The position numbers and the translations under genes were made by a program. From Pelagibius sp048268885 (GTDB taxonomy: Bacteria > Pseudomonadota > Alphaproteobacteria > Kiloniellales > Kiloniellaceae): a stretch of DNA of 64,000 nucleotides. The DNA is taken from the NCBI GenBank assembly GCA_048268885.1, contig JBLWUP010000033.1:1-64000 (forward strand). The letters are read 5' to 3'. Within the stretch, counting starts at the first letter, position 1; each line of letters opens with the position of its first letter. Positions 45,008 through 58,055 of this stretch are shown here, piece by piece. A model generated the notes under the pieces. It searched no databases, had not been told where the DNA came from, and saw only the letters and a program-made list of their open reading frames with translations.

Positions 45008-45052
45008 AATTTGACAGGCGTAAAATATCCGAAAGTTTACACGTGTCAAATT
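45008..45052. promoter_or_regulatory. Large inverted repeat, operator of TetR and DUF1330
   Basis: AATTTGACAGGCGTAAA (45008-45024) and TTTACACGTGTCAAATT (45036-45052) are inverted arms matching at 15 of 17 positions around 11 bases. The right arm includes the GTG start of the TetR gene, which lacks an upstream ribosome site. TetR dimers bind such sites, so autoregulation is likely. Confidence 0.75.
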
Positions 45053-45630
45053 CAAAGCGAGCGGCGCGCAGCCGGGAAGAGATACTGGACGCCGCCTGGG
45101 ACCTCATCGCTGCGCGCGGGGCCGAGGTCTCCCTGGCGGAGATCGCCGCCGCCGTCGGCATGACCCGGCAGTCGATCTACGTGCACTTCGGCTCGCGCGG
45201 CGGGCTGCTGGTCGCCCTGGTGCGCCGCGCCGACGAGCGCGAGGACATCTTCGCCAAATTCGATGCGGCTTTGAAAGCGGCGGACCCGCGCGAACGGCTC
45301 GACCGCTACGTGAAGGCCTGGCTGGTCTTCGTGCCGAAGATCTATCCCGTCGCCAGCGACCTCATCCGCCTGCGCGCCAGCGACGCCGACGCGGCCGCGG
45401 CCTGGGAGGACCGCATGAGCGACCTCTTGGGCTGCTTCCGCAAGCTGGCGGAGAGCCTCGCGGCGGATGGCGCCCTGGCCGAGGGCTGGAGCGCGGCGCG
45501 CGCCGCCGACTACCTCTGGGCCGCCTGTTCGGTGCAGGCCTGGGGCCTGCTGGTCAAGGAACGCAGCTGGAGCGCGGCGGCCGTGTCGAAGACAATCCGC
45601 GCCTCCGTCGCCCGGGTGCTGCTGGACTAG
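45043..45630 (+). CDS. TetR-family transcriptional regulator
   Basis: The 195-residue regulator has the N-terminal TetR helix-turn-helix (S-L-A-E-I-A-A-A-V-G-M-T-R-Q-S-I-Y-V-H-F) and a helical ligand-binding domain. The first codon is GTG 45043; no other start yields a full DNA-binding domain, and the codon falls inside the operator, so a leaderless mRNA or a short leader is likely. It is divergent from the DUF1330 gene. The ligand is unknown. The protein is of normal length for its family. Confidence 0.9.
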   Translation: MSNSKRAARSREEILDAAWDLIAARGAEVSLAEIAAAVGMTRQSIYVHFGSRGGLLVALVRRADEREDIFAKFDAALKAADPRERLDRYVKAWLVFVPKIYPVASDLIRLRASDADAAAAWEDRMSDLLGCFRKLAESLAADGALAEGWSAARAADYLWAACSVQAWGLLVKERSWSAAAVSKTIRASVARVLLD

Positions 45631-45651
45631 GGCTTCAGCAAAGAAATCTCT

Positions 45652-45759
45652 TCACACCTTCGCCACGATCCAGGGGCCAAGCGCGTAGCGTATGTAGAGG
45701 GGCTTGCCTAGAAGCAGATACAACGGCGGATGGGCTGGCCGGTAGAAATCCGGCTTTTC
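45652..45759 (-). pseudogene. Possible remnant of a small protein gene
   Basis: An open stretch of 35 codons has protein-like composition (P-D-F-Y-R-P-A-H-P-P-L-Y-L-L-L-G-K-P-L-Y-I-R-Y) and GC-rich third positions, ending at TGA 45654-45652. It is opened only by an in-frame TAG at 45762-45760, with no ATG, GTG or ribosome site. A C-terminal remnant of a decayed gene is one reading; chance is another. Confidence 0.25.
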
Positions 45760-45884
45760 CTAGGCCTTAGCGGATTTCGCATAGAAGGTCGGTGGTTGAG
45801 ATTCGCGGTGGTGGGCCATTGGCCTACTGGGCATCTAGCCTCCCGCAAATCTCTTCCAACCACCGAGTACACCTAGAATTTGCT

Positions 45885-46067
45885 CTAGGCGTACTGGATC
45901 AGCTTCCAGGTGACCGCGCGGTTGGCGTAGGGGGGCATGCGGTTGCCCTTCGCGATCGGCGCCGTGGTCGTGGGTGTGCCAACCACTTTCCAAACGCCGC
46001 TTTCGGGGCAGGTTTCACCGGTCTTCGCGGTCGTGCCGATCGGGGCACGGGTCTTAGTCGAATACAT
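45885..46067 (-). CDS. Conserved small protein, 60 aa
   Basis: The start ATG 46067 follows AAAGTGAAG. The product has T-G-E-T-C-P-E-S-G-V-W, followed by a Thr/Pro stretch and K-G-N-R-M-P-P-Y-A-N-R-A-V-T-W-K-L, a pattern I associate with a widespread family of short uncharacterised bacterial proteins. It has one cysteine and no membrane segment. The end of the gene carries TGCTCTAG, as do the ends of the palindromes elsewhere. The role is unknown. Confidence 0.75.
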   Translation of the reverse strand: MYSTKTRAPIGTTAKTGETCPESGVWKVVGTPTTTAPIAKGNRMPPYANRAVTWKLIQYA

Positions 46068-46244
46068 GGGTCTTCACTTTCTTCGATTGTGGTTACAACT
46101 GCATGTCAGGTCATGAGACCTGATTTCATATCACTATATCGAACAGCTTGCGCAGGTCAAGCGATTCGGTACAATTTCATCCGTTTAATCTGACGGCGCG
46201 CCCGGATCCTCGGTCGCGCCGCATTGAATCCGGGGAGATGTCCG

Positions 46245-46586
46245 ATGGCTTTGTCGGTGAAGCTCCGAGAGCTTCGTTTGAAAAAAGGGGAGTCTCTACA
46301 AGATGTTGCGAACGCCGTAGGGGTGTCGAAGACGCATTATTGGGAGTTGGAAAAAGGAACGAGTTCCAACCCGTCAATCGATCTCTTGACTCGATTGGCG
46401 GATCATTTCCAAACGACAATTCGGAATCTTGTCGGAGAAAACCCCGAAGAGGGAGCTGACGAAAACCTAATGCGTATGTTCCGGCAAGCTAGCAGTCTGG
46501 GTGAGAACGAACGTGAAGTGTTGGATGATATGATCCAGTCCCTTCTGAAGCGACGCGCAAAGGCCAAGAAGGATGCTCCAAATTGA
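46245..46586 (+). CDS. XRE-family repressor paired with ImmA-type protease
   Basis: The 113-residue protein has an N-terminal Xre helix-turn-helix (about 4-65: L-R-E-L-R-L-K-K-G, T-H-Y-W-E-L-E-K-G, P-S-I-D-L-L-T-R-L-A) and a helical C-terminal part. ATG 46245 follows GGGGAG. It overlaps the next gene by 14 bases. Codon use is more AT-rich than most genes here. In the ImmR/ImmA type of pair, the protease destroys the repressor on induction; the same link is inferred here. No integrase or phage gene is visible. Confidence 0.88.
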   Translation: MALSVKLRELRLKKGESLQDVANAVGVSKTHYWELEKGTSSNPSIDLLTRLADHFQTTIRNLVGENPEEGADENLMRMFRQASSLGENEREVLDDMIQSLLKRRAKAKKDAPN

Positions 46587-47439
46587 CCGAATGGAAATCG
46601 ATGACGTAGGTGGTGAGCCATCGAAGCTCGCAACAGCGGTGCTATCTCAAATCGGCGATCTTCGTGAGCCGGTTCCGGTAAGAGAAATTGCCTCGGCAGT
46701 AGGTATCTACGAGATTCGCGAAGAGTTGCTATCGGGGGTTGAGGGAGCACTAATCACCACAGAGGAGAAGCGCGAAGGAGCGATCCTGGTGAACGCAAAC
46801 GCATCCGAAGAGAGGAAGCGTTTCACCATCTCGCACGAGTTGGGCCATTACCTCAACCCTTGGCACATACCCAGAAGTCCAGAGGGCTTTAGATGTAGTT
46901 CTCGCGACATGGCAGCGCAGAGATTCAACAAGGGGGATCGGGCAACACAGATGGAAGTGGAAGCGAACGAGTTCGCTGTGGAGCTTCTTATGCCGAAGAA
47001 CCAAGTTAGGATTTTCATCAAGCGACGTCTTGGGATCGATATCGAGCATGTTCTCGCGATGGCTAACCGCTTTGAGGTGAGTCGGGAAGCCGCAGGTAGA
47101 TGCTACATCCGCATGAATGAAGAGCCGGCCGCTCTTGTTTTCTCCAAAGATGGAGTTGTCAGGTACGTGGAAAGGCAGCAGTTTTTCCCAGGAATGAGTG
47201 TCTGGAATGGAGACCAACTCCCTGACTACTCACTGTCTTCCCGCAACACGCTTCCGGCTGGAGAAGTTTCGGAATGGGGGGAAGTAGATGGGGGCATCTG
47301 GTTAACTTCCCCAAAGGGCAGAACCGTGTGCGAGCAGACGCTTGCGCAGCGCAATGGCTATCGCATGACTCTCTTGACCCTCGGCGATTCCGAAGATGAT
47401 GAGGTCGACGATTGGGAACCGCCACGGTTTCGGCGCTAA
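46573..47439 (+). CDS. ImmA/IrrE-family metallopeptidase
   Basis: The 288-residue protein has a zinc peptidase core with H-E-L-G-H (88-92) and a third ligand in E-V-E-A-N-E-F-A (E130), preceded by an N-terminal segment that could bind its partner. The C-terminal part (about 170-288) is not recognised; it has beta-type composition. The gene overlaps the XRE gene by 14 bases, so the two are co-translated. ATG 46591 is an alternative start. Such enzymes cut a partner repressor. The AT-rich codons hint at recent gain. Confidence 0.88.
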   Translation: MLQIDRMEIDDVGGEPSKLATAVLSQIGDLREPVPVREIASAVGIYEIREELLSGVEGALITTEEKREGAILVNANASEERKRFTISHELGHYLNPWHIPRSPEGFRCSSRDMAAQRFNKGDRATQMEVEANEFAVELLMPKNQVRIFIKRRLGIDIEHVLAMANRFEVSREAAGRCYIRMNEEPAALVFSKDGVVRYVERQQFFPGMSVWNGDQLPDYSLSSRNTLPAGEVSEWGEVDGGIWLTSPKGRTVCEQTLAQRNGYRMTLLTLGDSEDDEVDDWEPPRFRR

Positions 47440-47481
47440 CAGGCTCACAACTCCAGCCTATGAAGCTCTGCGCCCTGTTCC

Positions 47482-49392
47482 CTAAAACCCGAACATGTGG
47501 TCGAAGGAGAAGGCTTTCTCGCCGTTGGTCAGGCCGTGGTAGCCGAAGAGGCGGCAGGTGGTGTCGCGGATGATGACGTAACCCTCGGAGCCGGCCTGCT
47601 TCATGTCTGCCGCCGAGAAATAGTCCGCCGGCGTCCACAGCAGCGAACCGCCGCAGGCGATCTGCACTTCGTGCTCGGCCAGCGCCTGGCCGTGCTTGTC
47701 GTGCAGGATGAGGGTCGTCGCGCTCTTCGCGTGCCACGGCGTCGAGGCCGGGTAGATCAGGTGGCAGAGCGGCGCGTAGGGCGCCGGCCCGAAGGAGAGG
47801 AAGAGGCGCGTCGAGAGCCCCGGCGCGCGCCCGGCGTAGGACTGCGGCTCGCCGTTGTAGGTCAGGACGGCGTTGAAGATGTGCGCGCCGAAGGACGTCT
47901 CGGCGGTGTGGCCCGAGGCCTTGTCCTCGTAGCGGAAGAGACCGTGCAGCCAGCCGTCGGCCTCGCCGCCCTCGGCGAAGTCGTAGACCAGTTCCATGTG
48001 ACCCCAGTCAACGTTGGCGCCGTCGATCAGCTCGGCGATGTCGATCAGGGTCGCGTGGTTGCGCGGCAGCTTGCCCAGCGACTTGCCGCCGATTTCCTTG
48101 CCCTCGGGGTCGTAGGCGTAGAGCGCCAGCGGCAAATTATCCTGGCAGGTCGACATCGGCGTCGGCAGGGCCAGCGAGCGGAAGCGGTCGCGCGGCAGGA
48201 TCGGCGCCGGCAGGATGAAGCCCTTGCCCAGCAGGTTGGCGAGTTCCGGGATGCGCGGGTCGGGCTTCAGGTCGACCCGCTCCACGTTGGCATGCGCGAT
48301 GCGCCGGCGCGGCGGGTTCACCGCGCCGTTGGCGATGACCTCGTAGCGCGGGCGCACGAAATGCTTGCCGGCCTGCACCTCGATCTGCTGCGGCCAGCGC
48401 GCGGCGGGCAGCAGCTCGGCGGTGTCGATGGCGAGCGTCCCGAAGGGCGGGATCTCCTGGTCCAGCCAGGCGATGTCCGGCTCGCCCATGAGGTTCAGGC
48501 CGACGCTGCCGGCCGGCACGGGCGCGGGGTGGCTGTTCTGCACCCAGAGCAGCACCTGTTCGCCCTCCTTGGGCGCCGGCAGGCCGCCGTAGAGGTCGGC
48601 GGGCCAGGAGTTGGCGTCGTGGGTGCAGGACAGCACCTCGTCGCTGTCGCCGTAGGTGTCCAGCGCGTACTTCACGATGTCGTGCCCGGCGATGCCGCAG
48701 ATATGCAGGAAGAGGCTGCCGGTGAAGTCGCCGAGGCCGAACCGCTGACGCACGTCCTTGGAATCGATCACCACGCTGGCGCCCGCGCCGGGCAGGGCGT
48801 CGGTCCACTCGGCCAGCGGCCGGCCGTCCTCGTCCATCAGGCAGCACCAGGCCTGCGGCGCCTTGGCGCCGTAGCCCGACCAGTAGTTGGCGGTGGCGAG
48901 GCGCGTGTGATGGCCCTCACCCTCGCGGAACAGCACCAGGTTGGTGGCGAAGTTCAGGCTGTCCAGGTAGTTGCGCTTGTTGGTCAGCATGGTCGCGGGC
49001 AGGCGCAGCGCGTCCAGGCTCACCACCTCGGCGCCCTGGGGTAGCAGGTGGCGGATATGATCGACGAGACGCCCGCTGTCGAAGGCGGTGACGAAGACTT
49101 TCGTCGCTTTACTACCCGGCAGGTCGGTGACCGGCTGCGCCTGGCGGCCGAGGATTTCGCTGCCGATGTCCTCCAGGTCCTGTACGTAGACCGCCGTGAC
49201 GTCGAGCCGCGAGAGATCGTAGATCTCGGCGAAGGCCTTGGCGTAGCCCAGCGGGTCGTAGACCACCAGCGGGCCCTGGGCGAGGTCCTGCAGCAGCGCC
49301 ACCGCCTGGCGCGCGGCCAGCGGATGGCCGATGGCCTTGAAGAAGGCGTTGCCGCCTTTGGCGTTGCTGAAGGTTTCGATGTTCAGGGCCAT
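47482..49392 (-). CDS. Unrecognised 636-residue protein
   Basis: No family is recognised. The protein is globular, cysteine-poor and has no signal peptide or membrane helix. The N-terminal 110 residues resemble an alpha/beta domain (P-L-V-V-Y-D-P-L-G-Y-A-K-A-F, T-A-V-Y-V-Q-D). The middle has beta-rich segments (S-L-F-L-H-I-C-G-I-A-G-H-D, L-L-W-V-Q-N-S-H-P-A-P) and the C-terminal third again beta-rich with F-G-P-A-P-Y-A-P-L-C-H-L-I-Y. It starts 46 bases after the 2OG-Fe(II) oxygenase stop and is surely co-transcribed. Its length and clean frame show a real gene; its function is unknown. Confidence 0.88.
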   Translation of the reverse strand: MALNIETFSNAKGGNAFFKAIGHPLAARQAVALLQDLAQGPLVVYDPLGYAKAFAEIYDLSRLDVTAVYVQDLEDIGSEILGRQAQPVTDLPGSKATKVFVTAFDSGRLVDHIRHLLPQGAEVVSLDALRLPATMLTNKRNYLDSLNFATNLVLFREGEGHHTRLATANYWSGYGAKAPQAWCCLMDEDGRPLAEWTDALPGAGASVVIDSKDVRQRFGLGDFTGSLFLHICGIAGHDIVKYALDTYGDSDEVLSCTHDANSWPADLYGGLPAPKEGEQVLLWVQNSHPAPVPAGSVGLNLMGEPDIAWLDQEIPPFGTLAIDTAELLPAARWPQQIEVQAGKHFVRPRYEVIANGAVNPPRRRIAHANVERVDLKPDPRIPELANLLGKGFILPAPILPRDRFRSLALPTPMSTCQDNLPLALYAYDPEGKEIGGKSLGKLPRNHATLIDIAELIDGANVDWGHMELVYDFAEGGEADGWLHGLFRYEDKASGHTAETSFGAHIFNAVLTYNGEPQSYAGRAPGLSTRLFLSFGPAPYAPLCHLIYPASTPWHAKSATTLILHDKHGQALAEHEVQIACGGSLLWTPADYFSAADMKQAGSEGYVIIRDTTCRLFGYHGLTNGEKAFSFDHMFGF

Positions 49393-49438
49393 GTGACTCT
49401 CGGGAGAACGAAATAGGGAACGAAGTTCGGGGTGAGGA

Positions 49439-50098
49439 TCAGGCGCCGAAGCGCAGCAGCTTCTTGGTCAGGGCTGAAAAGGCGTGGCGCTTCAGTTCGC
49501 GCTTCAGCACGCCTGCGTCGGTCAGCCAGTTGAGCTGGATGGAGCGGCGCTGGCCGATGAAGGGCTTGTGGCCGTGCCAGGCCTCCGGCGCGCAACGGAA
49601 GGCGACCAGGGTGCCCGCCTCCGGTGGCACTTCGGCGGCATAGTCCTCCAGGTCGTCGGGGCCGTTCAGCATGCGCAGGCGCCCGCCGTCGGACTCCCAC
49701 GCGCTGTTCAGGTAGATGAGGGCGGTCACCAGCTTGGTGCGCGAGTCCGTGTGGATGGCGCCGTCCTTGGCGCGCGACTGGCCGCGCAGGGTGATCATGG
49801 TGGGCCGCCCGGTCAGGTCGATGCCGAACTTGCCCTCGAAGGCGGCGGTCACCGCCGGGCCCTGCAGCTCGTCGAGCAGGTCCTTGAAGGCCGGGCCGCA
49901 TTTCAGGCTGGCCGCCGGGAAGCTGCCGCCGCTGGTGATCTCCGGAAAGTCGCGTTCAACCGCGGGCAGGGCCTCGGGGCGCAGGAAGCCGGGCACGATG
50001 AGGAAGTCGAAGGGCGTGCGCTGCAGCGCCGTCGCCTCGAAACGCACCATGTCGAGGCGCGGCGAGGTGGTTGCGTTTTCGGCGGTCAGGCTCGACAA
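49439..50098 (-). CDS. 2OG-Fe(II)-dependent oxygenase
   Basis: The 219-residue protein has the double-stranded beta-helix iron motif: His116 and Asp118 (A-I-H-T-D-S-R) and His175 (A-W-H-G-H-K-P-F), with Arg184/185 for 2-oxoglutarate. Such enzymes hydroxylate small molecules or protein side chains. It lies 142 bases after the ELM1-type gene and 46 bases before the 636-residue gene, all on the minus strand. The substrate is unknown, but the next protein is a natural candidate. Confidence 0.88.
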   Translation of the reverse strand: MSSLTAENATTSPRLDMVRFEATALQRTPFDFLIVPGFLRPEALPAVERDFPEITSGGSFPAASLKCGPAFKDLLDELQGPAVTAAFEGKFGIDLTGRPTMITLRGQSRAKDGAIHTDSRTKLVTALIYLNSAWESDGGRLRMLNGPDDLEDYAAEVPPEAGTLVAFRCAPEAWHGHKPFIGQRRSIQLNWLTDAGVLKRELKRHAFSALTKKLLRFGA

Positions 50099-50240
50099 GC
50101 GGCGGATTCCCGGAGTCGTGGCGCGGCGGAGACGTCAGATGAACTTTTTATAGGTGGGGCCGTAAAAGATCAAATGAGCCAGATCAAGCCGCCCGGCCGC
50201 CGATGATCGGCTCTAGCGCCCGGAAAGCCGCGCCAGCAGG

Positions 50241-51311
50241 CTATCGTTCAAGGTTCCGCGCCAAGAGGCGCCGGCGGATCTCCCGCGCGACGCGGTGGGT
50301 CTCGTCCAGCGGCGCGTAGGACCACTCTTCCAGCTTGCCGGTGAAGGGACGGGTGATCCCGGCCTGTTCCATGGCCTCGTGAAAGCGCCGGAACTTGGCC
50401 GAACCGCCCTTCAAATGGACGATGTGCACCGGTTTGCCGGTGCTGGCGGACTCCGAGACCATGTTCACCGAGTCGCCGGTGGCGATAATGGCGTCGGCCA
50501 GGCCCAGGATGCCGAAATAGGGGTTCTCGCCGTTGCCGTCCCAGATCTGCGCCGGCAGCCCGGCCAGGCCCTCGCGCAGGATGGCCTCGTTGCGTCGGCC
50601 GGTGCGCCGCGAGGGCGTGACCATCAGGCCGACCTCCTCCTCGCGCGCCAGACGCGCCAGTTGTTCGGTGAGCCGGCGCATGATCGCCGGGGTCATGCGG
50701 AAGACCTTGTTGTTGCCGCCGATCAGCACGGCGACGCGGCGCGCGGGCAGCTTGGCGTAGAGCGGCTCGAAGTGTTCCGCGGCGGCTTCCAGGCGTTCGG
50801 CGGTGACCAGGCCCAGGGCGCCGCGCGTGGTCAGCACGTTTGCGGCGCGCAGGCGGTCGTGCTCCGGCGTCACGATGAGGTCGATGCTGGCCGGATCGAT
50901 GGCCGGGTTCTGCACCTGGACCGTGAAGGTCTTGCCGCCGCTCAGGGTCCGTACGTCGCGGGTCAGCGGCACGGTCTGGCGCCCGCTGGCGATCCACAGG
51001 TCCGGCCAGGGCGGCGTCAGGCGGTCGCCCTTGGGACCCAGGGTTTCCAGGGGGGCCTTGAAGGGTTTGCGGAGCAGGCCCGCCGGCATCCAGCGCCAGG
51101 GCTTGCCGACCGAGACGCGCTTGACCACCGGCGAGAAACCCATGGCTTCGGCCAGGCCCAGGCATTGGATCTCCATGCCGGCCTTGCCGTCGGTGACCAC
51201 CCAGCAGGTGAGGCCGTGCAGGCTGTGCGGGTCGGAGGCGTCGCCCGGGGAACTAGGGCCAGGGCTGGGGCCGGGGCTGGAGTCGGGGCCTGGAATCGGA
51301 GGAGGCGTCAT
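50241..51311 (-). CDS. ELM1/mitochondrial-fission-like protein
   Basis: The protein of about 357 residues belongs to the ELM1 (DUF1022) family, glycosyltransferase-like in fold, of unclear function in bacteria; plant ELM1 recruits a fission dynamin. Family segments are W-V-V-T-D-G-K-A-G-M-E-I-Q near residue 35, I-G-G-N-N-K-V-F near 200, V-T-P-S-R-R-T-G-R-R and G-D-S-V-N-M-V-S-E. The first 30 residues are Pro/Gly/Ser-rich and probably disordered; the start may be 51311 or further upstream. It opens a minus-strand run with the oxygenase and the 636-residue gene. Confidence 0.85.
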   Translation of the reverse strand: MTPPPIPGPDSSPGPSPGPSSPGDASDPHSLHGLTCWVVTDGKAGMEIQCLGLAEAMGFSPVVKRVSVGKPWRWMPAGLLRKPFKAPLETLGPKGDRLTPPWPDLWIASGRQTVPLTRDVRTLSGGKTFTVQVQNPAIDPASIDLIVTPEHDRLRAANVLTTRGALGLVTAERLEAAAEHFEPLYAKLPARRVAVLIGGNNKVFRMTPAIMRRLTEQLARLAREEEVGLMVTPSRRTGRRNEAILREGLAGLPAQIWDGNGENPYFGILGLADAIIATGDSVNMVSESASTGKPVHIVHLKGGSAKFRRFHEAMEQAGITRPFTGKLEEWSYAPLDETHRVAREIRRRLLARNLER

Positions 51312-51536
51312 GGCGGGCCGGACTATGGTCCCACGTCCCAGACCGTGCAAGACCGAAGCCGCCCCGTCCGGCGGGGTTCCTTCCGCGGCTTTTCGGGCGC
51401 AGCCGCCCGCGCGGAAAGGTTTTGCACAGGCCCCGGCAGTTGCGGGGGACTTGCGCGCGGGGGGTTGCCGGGTAATATTGTTACTCAGCGGCCGCAGAGT
51501 CGGGCGCGATCTTATCTTTTGTTGCCGAGGATGCCC

Positions 51537-52037
51537 ATGCGGCGGGTCAAATTAGACCGAATCGACCTGCAGATTCTGCAGGACCTCCAGGAAGACGGGC
51601 GGATCACCAACGTGGAGCTGGCGCGCCGCGCCGGGATCTCCGCCCCGCCCTGCCTCCGGCGCGTCCGCGCTTTGGAGGAATCCGGCTACATCAAGGGCTA
51701 TCACGCCGACCTGGACGCCGAGGCCCTGGGCTTCGAGGTGACTTTCTTCGCGCTGGTCGGCCTCGACAGCCAGTCGGAGGCGGTGCTGAACGATTTCGAG
51801 ACCCTGGCCGGCAGCTGGTCCGAGGTGCGCGAGTGCCACATGGCGCGCGGGCCCGACGACTTCGTGCTGCGCCTGGTGGCGCGCAACACCGCGCACGAGA
51901 ACGAGCTGACCCAGCGGCTCACCTCCGCCCCGCACGTGGTGACGGTGAAGACCATCCAGGTCATCCGCACGGCCAAGTCGACGCCGGGCGTGCCGATCGA
52001 CACCGCCCAGGGCGCCGAACCCGCCAGCCAGGACTAG
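51537..52037 (+). CDS. Lrp/AsnC-family transcriptional regulator
   Basis: The 166-residue protein has the N-terminal AsnC helix-turn-helix (D-L-Q-I-L-Q-D-L-Q-E-D-G-R-I-T-N-V-E-L-A-R-R then A-P-P-C-L-R-R) and a C-terminal RAM ligand-binding domain (E-V-R-E-C-H-M-A-R-G, D-D-F-V-L-R). ATG 51537 has GAGG at good spacing; ATG 51531 is the alternative. It is divergent from the ELM1-family gene and convergent with greA. The effector amino acid is unknown. Confidence 0.92.
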   Translation: MRRVKLDRIDLQILQDLQEDGRITNVELARRAGISAPPCLRRVRALEESGYIKGYHADLDAEALGFEVTFFALVGLDSQSEAVLNDFETLAGSWSEVRECHMARGPDDFVLRLVARNTAHENELTQRLTSAPHVVTVKTIQVIRTAKSTPGVPIDTAQGAEPASQD

Positions 52038-52061
52038 TTCTTCTTCGGGAAGGACGTAAGA

Positions 52062-52102
52062 AGCGCGGGCCCCTAACGTGGAACCTCAGGGGCCGACGCG
52101 CT
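52062..52102. terminator. Hairpin between lrp and greA
   Basis: AGCGCG-GGCCCCT (52062-52074) pairs with AGGGGCC-CGCGCT (52088-52102) with a two-base bulge. It lies between the convergent Lrp and greA ends and could terminate either transcript. There is no T run. Confidence 0.5.
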
Positions 52103-52578
52103 CAGACGTATTGGACTTTGAGGATTTCGTAGGCCTTGGAGCCCGCCGGGGTCATCACCTCGACGGAATCGCCGACTTCCTTGCCGATCAGGGCCCGCGC
52201 CAGCGGCGCGGTGATGGCCAGGCGGCCTTCCTTCACGTCGGCCTCCATCTCGCCGACCAGCTGGTAGGCGGTTTCCGCGTCGGTATCCTCGTCGACCAGG
52301 GTGACGGTGGCCCCGAATTTCACGGTGCTGCCGTCCAGGCTGGCCACGTCGATCACTTCGGCGCGGGCGATCTTGTCTTCCAGCTCGGCCACCCGGCCTT
52401 CGATGAAACTCTGGCGTTCGCGCGCGGCGTGGTACTCCGCGTTCTCCGAAAGGTCGCCGTGCTCGCGTGCTTCGGCGATGGCGCGAATCACTTCCGGACG
52501 CGCCGTCGTCTTCAGATAGCGCAGTTCTTCTTCGAGGCGGGCGTAGCCGCCCGCAGTCATAGGTACTTTATCGCTCAT
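52102..52578 (-). CDS. greA: Transcription elongation factor GreA
   Basis: The 158-residue factor rescues backtracked RNA polymerase by promoting transcript cleavage. The coiled-coil tip H-G-D-L-S-E-N-A-E-Y-H with Asp42 and Glu45 is intact, and the FKBP-like end is standard. It follows carB by 78 bases on the same strand, an arrangement usual in Alphaproteobacteria. Contrast it with the Gre-like protein at 6676, whose tip has changed. Confidence 0.96.
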   Translation of the reverse strand: MSDKVPMTAGGYARLEEELRYLKTTARPEVIRAIAEAREHGDLSENAEYHAARERQSFIEGRVAELEDKIARAEVIDVASLDGSTVKFGATVTLVDEDTDAETAYQLVGEMEADVKEGRLAITAPLARALIGKEVGDSVEVMTPAGSKAYEILKVQYV

Positions 52579-52656
52579 GGGAGCAAGCCTAATGCTTCCT
52601 AAATTACCGAGAGAGTAACTGTGCCCGATGAGACGGTGCGAGGAAAGCCGCCGTCT

Positions 52657-55944
<3,288 letters not shown>

Positions 55945-55951
55945 TGTGGCC

Positions 55952-57196
<1,245 letters not shown>

Positions 57197-57375
57197 GAAG
57201 CGGATCCTCGAACGCAGGCGGCCTGATGTTTAAGGGAAAGGCCCGGCTTGGTCAAGCCTAAGGAAAAGTCCATAATCGTTGTATTTCAATGGCTTAAAAC
57301 ACCGTTCCGCGTTTTGCCATTTCGGATGAATTGAGCTAACCTCCCGCGCCTCGCGAGTCACTGGAAAGACCATAG

Positions 57376-57831
57376 ATGCTGCGCACCCGTCTCAACGACG
57401 CCTTGAAAGACTCCATGAAGGCCAAGGAAGCCCGGGCCACCTCGACCCTGAGGTTGATCCTGGCGGCCCTCAAGGACCGGGATATCGCCGAGCGGACCAA
57501 GGGCAACGGCGACGGCCTGGGGGACGAGGCGATTCTCGAGATGCTCCAGAAGATGGTGCGTCAGCGCCACGATTCCATAGAGATGTACACCAAGGGCCAG
57601 CGCGACGACCTCGCCAAGCGCGAGGCCGAAGAGATCGAGATCATCGAGCGCTTCCTGCCCAAGCAGATGGACGAGACCGACATGCGCGCGGCCATCGAGG
57701 CGGTGATCGCCGAGCTGGGCGCCTCCAGCGTGAAGGACATGGGCCGGGTCATGGGCACCCTGAAGGAGCGTTATCCCGGCCGCATGGATTTCGGCAAGGC
57801 CAGCGGGATCGTGAAAGAGGCGCTGGTTTAG
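57376..57831 (+). CDS. yqeY: GatB/YqeY-family protein
   Basis: The 151-residue protein matches the YqeY family, related to the tail of the amidotransferase GatB, with unproved function. The pattern L-K-E-R-Y-P-G-R-M-D-F-G-K-A-S near the C-terminus is the signature. It is the first gene before dnaG and rpoD on the plus strand, and divergent from carA. A 224-base gap follows before dnaG. Confidence 0.92.
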   Translation: MLRTRLNDALKDSMKAKEARATSTLRLILAALKDRDIAERTKGNGDGLGDEAILEMLQKMVRQRHDSIEMYTKGQRDDLAKREAEEIEIIERFLPKQMDETDMRAAIEAVIAELGASSVKDMGRVMGTLKERYPGRMDFGKASGIVKEALV

Positions 57832-58055
57832 GTTCTCGGTCTTATCCCCAGGGCGGCACAGGCCGCGCGGCCTGCCTTCCGGGCAGTCGATCCCCGGAAT
57901 TCAATTGGTTTTCCAGGGCTTTTCCCCAGCTTGTCCCACTATAATGTCCCGACTCGGATGTTGCGCCCGGATGCAAGGCCTTCAGGGCTTTGATAGGTTT
58001 GGCGGCTTGCCGCGCGCGTCCATCCGACCGGCGGTCCCTCTGATCTAGCGGCGAT

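Noticed and set aside
46068..46244. Attachment site or integrase remnant beside the XRE/ImmA pair
   Set aside because: No tRNA end, direct repeat pair or integrase fragment can be seen.
57860..57873. Fourteen-base GC palindrome before dnaG
   Set aside because: A loopless GC palindrome in such GC-rich DNA is likely by chance and has no functional partner.
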